Shown in pieces: positions 15,657-18,213 of a stretch of DNA of 18,213 nt. Below the pieces are notes generated by a model that saw only the letters and a program-made list of their open reading frames with translations, was not told the origin of the DNA and made no database searches. The DNA is taken from assembly GCA_937952245.1 (NCBI GenBank), contig CALFYS010000062.1, positions 1-18,213 of the forward strand, given 5' to 3'. A program made the translations under genes and the position numbers. The first letter of the stretch is position 1. Each line of letters opens with the position of its first letter. Origin of the DNA: an uncultured Alphaproteobacteria bacterium. GTDB taxonomy: Bacteria; Pseudomonadota; Alphaproteobacteria; Puniceispirillales; UBA1172.

Positions 15657-16936
15657 GTTACCGCAAACCTGTGATCAAATCCCCCCATCAAAAATCACCG
15701 AAACAGCGCAGTGGTGTGATCGCCGCCCTTGATATTGGCACATCAAAAATCGCCTGCCTGATCGCGGAACATGACGGCTCAACCGGACCGATTGTCAAAG
15801 GCATTGGCCAGCACGCCTCCGAAGGGATGCGCCAAGGTGAAGTGGTGGATATTGAAGCCCTATCAAGCGCGGTTGGCAAAACAGTTGAAGCGGCTGAAAA
15901 CATGGCGGGAATGACCATCAGCAATGTCTGGGTGAGCGTGGCGGGCGGCACTCAAATGTCCCAATTGCGGCGCCAGCAAACCGATATTGCCAGCGGCGAA
16001 GTCACCACCCGCGATATTATCCGCCTGCATCGCAATGACTTGGATGAACAAGAAGCCGAAGGCCGTGTCGTGTTGCACCGCCTGCCCCTGCAATACGCCG
16101 TGGATGGCGTGAAAGGCATCAAAGACCCTTTGACCATGAGCGGCCGGTCTCTGACCGCTGATCTGGCGGTGATCACCGCGTCTGAAGGCACGCTGAATAA
16201 CCTCAGAACCGTGGTTGAGCGCAATCATTTGAAAGTCGAACGTTTTGCTTCAAGCGCTTATGTTTCAGGCCTGTCTTCATTGGTGGAAGATGAAAAGGAT
16301 TTGGGCGCCACCGTTATTGATATGGGGGCGGGCGTTACCGGCATTGCCATTTTCATGGAAGGCCACCTTGTTTATGTCGATAGCATCCCTGTTGGCGGGC
16401 ATCATGTGACTTCTGATATTGCCCGTGGGCTTTCCACGCCTTTGGATGAAGCGGAACGGACAAAATCGCTCCATGGTTCTGTTCTCACCGCCATTGGCGA
16501 TACCGATGAGCTGATCACCCTGCCGATGGTGGGGGAAGACCCGTCCGATACCCCGCAACAAATTGAACTGGGGCTTTTGGGGGAAATTATTCGCCCACGG
16601 GTGGAAGAAATCTTTGAAATGTTGACCCGCCGTCTGGAATTAAACGGATTTGCCAATGCCGCTGGCCAGCGCGTTGTGCTTGTTGGCGGGGCTTCCCAAT
16701 TGCAAGGCATGACGGATTATGTCGCGACCATGTTTGGCCGTGCTGTTCGTCAAGGCAAGCCTTTGGGGATTACCGGCATGGCTGATGCCACCCGTGGGCC
16801 TTCGTTTAGCGCCGCCGCGGGGCTGTTGCGCTTTGCCTCTGTTGAACAAGAACTTGAACCACATCGCGACCATGACCGGAGCGATAAATCGGGAATGCTG
16901 AGCCGCATTACCCATTGGTTCAACACTCATATTTAA
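15653..16936 (+). CDS. ftsA: Cell division protein FtsA
   Basis: A 427-aa actin-fold ATPase that anchors FtsZ filaments to the inner membrane. The phosphate-1 loop AALDIGTSK ends at residue 32, and DMGAGVTG at 223-230 is the second phosphate loop. VVLVGGASQLQGM near residue 350 forms the adenosine motif. The SHS2-type 1C subdomain lies between, at about 100-180. The C-terminal GMLSRITHWFNTHI (414-427) is an amphipathic membrane-targeting helix. The N-terminus carries about 20 basic, Lys/Pro-rich residues before the fold, as is common in alphaproteobacteria. It is followed by the cluster's only long internal spacer. Confidence 0.97.
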   Translation: MSYRKPVIKSPHQKSPKQRSGVIAALDIGTSKIACLIAEHDGSTGPIVKGIGQHASEGMRQGEVVDIEALSSAVGKTVEAAENMAGMTISNVWVSVAGGTQMSQLRRQQTDIASGEVTTRDIIRLHRNDLDEQEAEGRVVLHRLPLQYAVDGVKGIKDPLTMSGRSLTADLAVITASEGTLNNLRTVVERNHLKVERFASSAYVSGLSSLVEDEKDLGATVIDMGAGVTGIAIFMEGHLVYVDSIPVGGHHVTSDIARGLSTPLDEAERTKSLHGSVLTAIGDTDELITLPMVGEDPSDTPQQIELGLLGEIIRPRVEEIFEMLTRRLELNGFANAAGQRVVLVGGASQLQGMTDYVATMFGRAVRQGKPLGITGMADATRGPSFSAAAGLLRFASVEQELEPHRDHDRSDKSGMLSRITHWFNTHI

Positions 16937-17134
16937 GGCGGTGATGACGATGATGACCACGCTTTCATCCCCCTTAACCGAAATAAAAGGCACTGCCTTT
17001 TATATCCGAGCCAACAAGGTCAATGGTGCTGCTCGGACACCATTATCCCGTCAGGTGACTTTTCCAAGCCATCCTGACACCCCATCATGGGTTGCGTGTT
17101 GCGCCCATGGCATTTGAAAAAAGGAGATCATGCC
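16937..17134 (+). promoter_or_regulatory. Structured ftsA-ftsZ spacer, possible ftsZ leader
   Basis: Four inverted repeats follow one another. ATAAAAGGC/GCCTTTTAT (16983-17003) has 9 bp and a 3-nt loop. TCCGAGC/GCTCGGA (17005-17037) has 7 bp. GTCAGG/CCTGAC (17050-17078) has 6 bp. CATGGG/CCCATG (17086-17109) has 6 bp, and an alternative palindrome at 17081-17091 competes with it. The ftsZ Shine-Dalgarno (17121-17126) stays outside them. In related bacteria ftsZ often has extra promoters here, but I see no convincing -35/-10 pair. RNA folding is inferred from complementarity only. Confidence 0.45.
16944..17117 (+). CDS. Possible 57-aa small ORF between ftsA and ftsZ
   Basis: A 57-codon frame from ATG 16944 to TGA 17115-17117 fills almost the whole ftsA-ftsZ spacer. 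It starts seven nt after the ftsA stop, behind AAGGCGG, and ends just before the ftsZ Shine-Dalgarno. The predicted peptide begins MTMMTTLSSPLTEIKG and ends SWVACCAHGI. It has no membrane segment or domain I recognise, and two adjacent cysteines near the end. The same bases form four consecutive hairpins, which suggests the spacer may act as RNA instead. The placement could be chance. Confidence 0.25.
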   Translation: MTMMTTLSSPLTEIKGTAFYIRANKVNGAARTPLSRQVTFPSHPDTPSWVACCAHGI

Positions 17135-18213
17135 ATGACTCTTAATATTTCTGTTCCGACCACAACACAGGAACTGCGCCCTAAAATCACCGTGATCGGT
17201 GTCGGCGGGGCTGGCGGCAATGCCGTCAACAATATGATCAGCGCCAATTTAGAAGGTGTTGATTTTCTGGTGGCCAATACCGATGGGCAAGCGCTTGCCG
17301 CGTCTTTGGCTGACCGTAAAATTCAACTGGGTCGTCAACAAACCCAAGGTCTGGGTGCAGGGTCTGCGCCGGAAATTGGCCGTGTTGCCGCCCAAGAAAG
17401 CCTTGATGATATTCTGGCTGAACTGACCGATAGCCATATGGTGTTTATCACCGCTGGCATGGGCGGGGGTACTGGCACTGGTGCCGCCCCTGTGATCGCG
17501 AAAGCAGCCCGTGAACGCGGTATCTTGACCGTTGGCGTTGTCACTAAGCCTTTTGATTTTGAAGGCCCTGTGCGGATGCGCCAGGCCAATTCAGGGATCG
17601 AGGAGTTGCAAGCTTATGTCGATACGCTGATCATTATCCCGAACCAGAATCTATTCCGCTTGGCGAATGAACGCACCACGCTGGCGGATGCTTTCGCCAT
17701 GGCCGATGATGTCCTGCATAAAGGCGTTAGCGGCGTCACCGATCTGATGATCAAGCCGGGCAATATCAACCTTGATTTTGCTGATATTCGGGCGGTGATG
17801 TCTGAAATGGGCAAAGCCATGATGGGAACTGGTGAAGCTTCTGGTGAGAACCGGGCGGCGAACGCGGCTGAAGCGGCGATCAACAACCCATTGCTGGACG
17901 AAACCACCATGAATGGCGCGCAAGCGGTGTTGATCAACATCACCGGCGGCCCTGACATGACATTGTTTGAAGTCGATGAAGCGGCCAACCATATCCGCCG
18001 TGAAGTCGATGCCGAAGCCACCATTATCTTTGGGTCAGCCATTGATGATCGCATGGAAGGCATCATGCGGGTTTCTGTTGTCGCGACCGGCATGGAAGGT
18101 GAAGCGAAATCAGAACGCCCACCGTTTAACCAGCACGTTTCAGCACCGCTTCAGCCTGTTGTCCATACGGCCACAAGCCCAGCGCCTGAAATGACCGAAA
18201 CAACCGTCATGGA
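17135..18213 (+). CDS. ftsZ: Cell division GTPase FtsZ (3' end beyond window)
   Basis: The tubulin-like GTPase that polymerises into the Z-ring at midcell. The frame stays open to the window edge and gives 359 codons. The N-terminal TTQELRPKITVIGVGGAGGNAVNNM (9-34) is typical of alphaproteobacteria. The tubulin signature GGGTGTG is at residues 110-116, and the T7-loop catalytic motif NLDFAD (N212, D214, D217) is intact. The globular domain is complete to about residue 320, ending MRVSVVATGM. The following Pro/Ser/Thr-rich stretch is the start of the disordered C-terminal linker. The conserved C-terminal peptide that binds FtsA lies beyond the window. AAGGAG lies eight nt before the ATG. An out-of-frame ATG at 17130 is closer but opens only a two-codon frame. 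Confidence 0.98.
   Translation, partial: MTLNISVPTTTQELRPKITVIGVGGAGGNAVNNMISANLEGVDFLVANTDGQALAASLADRKIQLGRQQTQGLGAGSAPEIGRVAAQESLDDILAELTDSHMVFITAGMGGGTGTGAAPVIAKAARERGILTVGVVTKPFDFEGPVRMRQANSGIEELQAYVDTLIIIPNQNLFRLANERTTLADAFAMADDVLHKGVSGVTDLMIKPGNINLDFADIRAVMSEMGKAMMGTGEASGENRAANAAEAAINNPLLDETTMNGAQAVLINITGGPDMTLFEVDEAANHIRREVDAEATIIFGSAIDDRMEGIMRVSVVATGMEGEAKSERPPFNQHVSAPLQPVVHTATSPAPEMTETTVM

Noticed and set aside
16974..16979. TTAACC as a CtrA half-site upstream of ftsZ
   Set aside because: There is no second TTAA half at the 7-nt spacing of the CtrA consensus, and a lone six-base match is expected by chance.
17614..18093. 159-aa minus-strand reading frame inside ftsZ
   Set aside because: It is antisense to well-conserved FtsZ coding sequence with an intact T7 loop; low-complexity Ser/Ala composition suggests a shadow frame.

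Overview
The window is a complete, uninterrupted division and cell wall (dcw) cluster, all on the + strand. The order is mraZ, rsmH, ftsL, ftsI, murE, murF, mraY, murD, ftsW, murG, murC, murB, ddl, ftsQ, ftsA, ftsZ, and ftsZ runs off the right edge. This order, with ftsW between murD and murG, murB between murC and ddl, and ftsQ-ftsA-ftsZ at the end, is that of many Alphaproteobacteria. The FtsZ N-terminus (TTQELRP before the GTPase fold) and the DNPR motif of MurE (meso-diaminopimelate type) also fit a Gram-negative alphaproteobacterium. The moderate GC content and sequence style suggest a Rhodospirillales-like or SAR116-like lineage, but I cannot name the organism.

Layout. Bases 1-498 hold no large gene. 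They contain the tail of an upstream unit with a possible terminator and a possible 26-codon ORF, several inverted repeats, and then the cluster's probable promoter. That promoter is overlaid by 10-bp-spaced TGGGA repeats on the minus strand, which match the known MraZ operator pattern. The predicted mraZ 5' leader contains a possible H-type pseudoknot. From 499 to 16936 fifteen genes are packed end to end: most junctions overlap by 1-14 nt, only mraZ-rsmH (2 nt) and mraY-murD (19 nt) have gaps, and translational coupling is likely throughout. The one real internal spacer is 16937-17134, between ftsA and ftsZ. It can form four consecutive hairpins and also carries an uninterrupted 57-codon reading frame.

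How the genes work together. MurB, MurC, MurD, MurE, MurF and Ddl build UDP-MurNAc-pentapeptide in the cytoplasm. MraY and MurG convert it to lipid I and lipid II at the inner membrane. FtsW and FtsI polymerise and cross-link it at the septum. FtsL and FtsQ belong to the divisome complex that activates FtsW and FtsI. FtsA tethers FtsZ, which forms the Z-ring. RsmH methylates 16S rRNA, and MraZ represses the cluster.

I see no new protein system here. Every long gene belongs to a well-known family and has its expected catalytic motifs. The points worth a second look are the regulatory RNA and DNA features in the two non-coding stretches.
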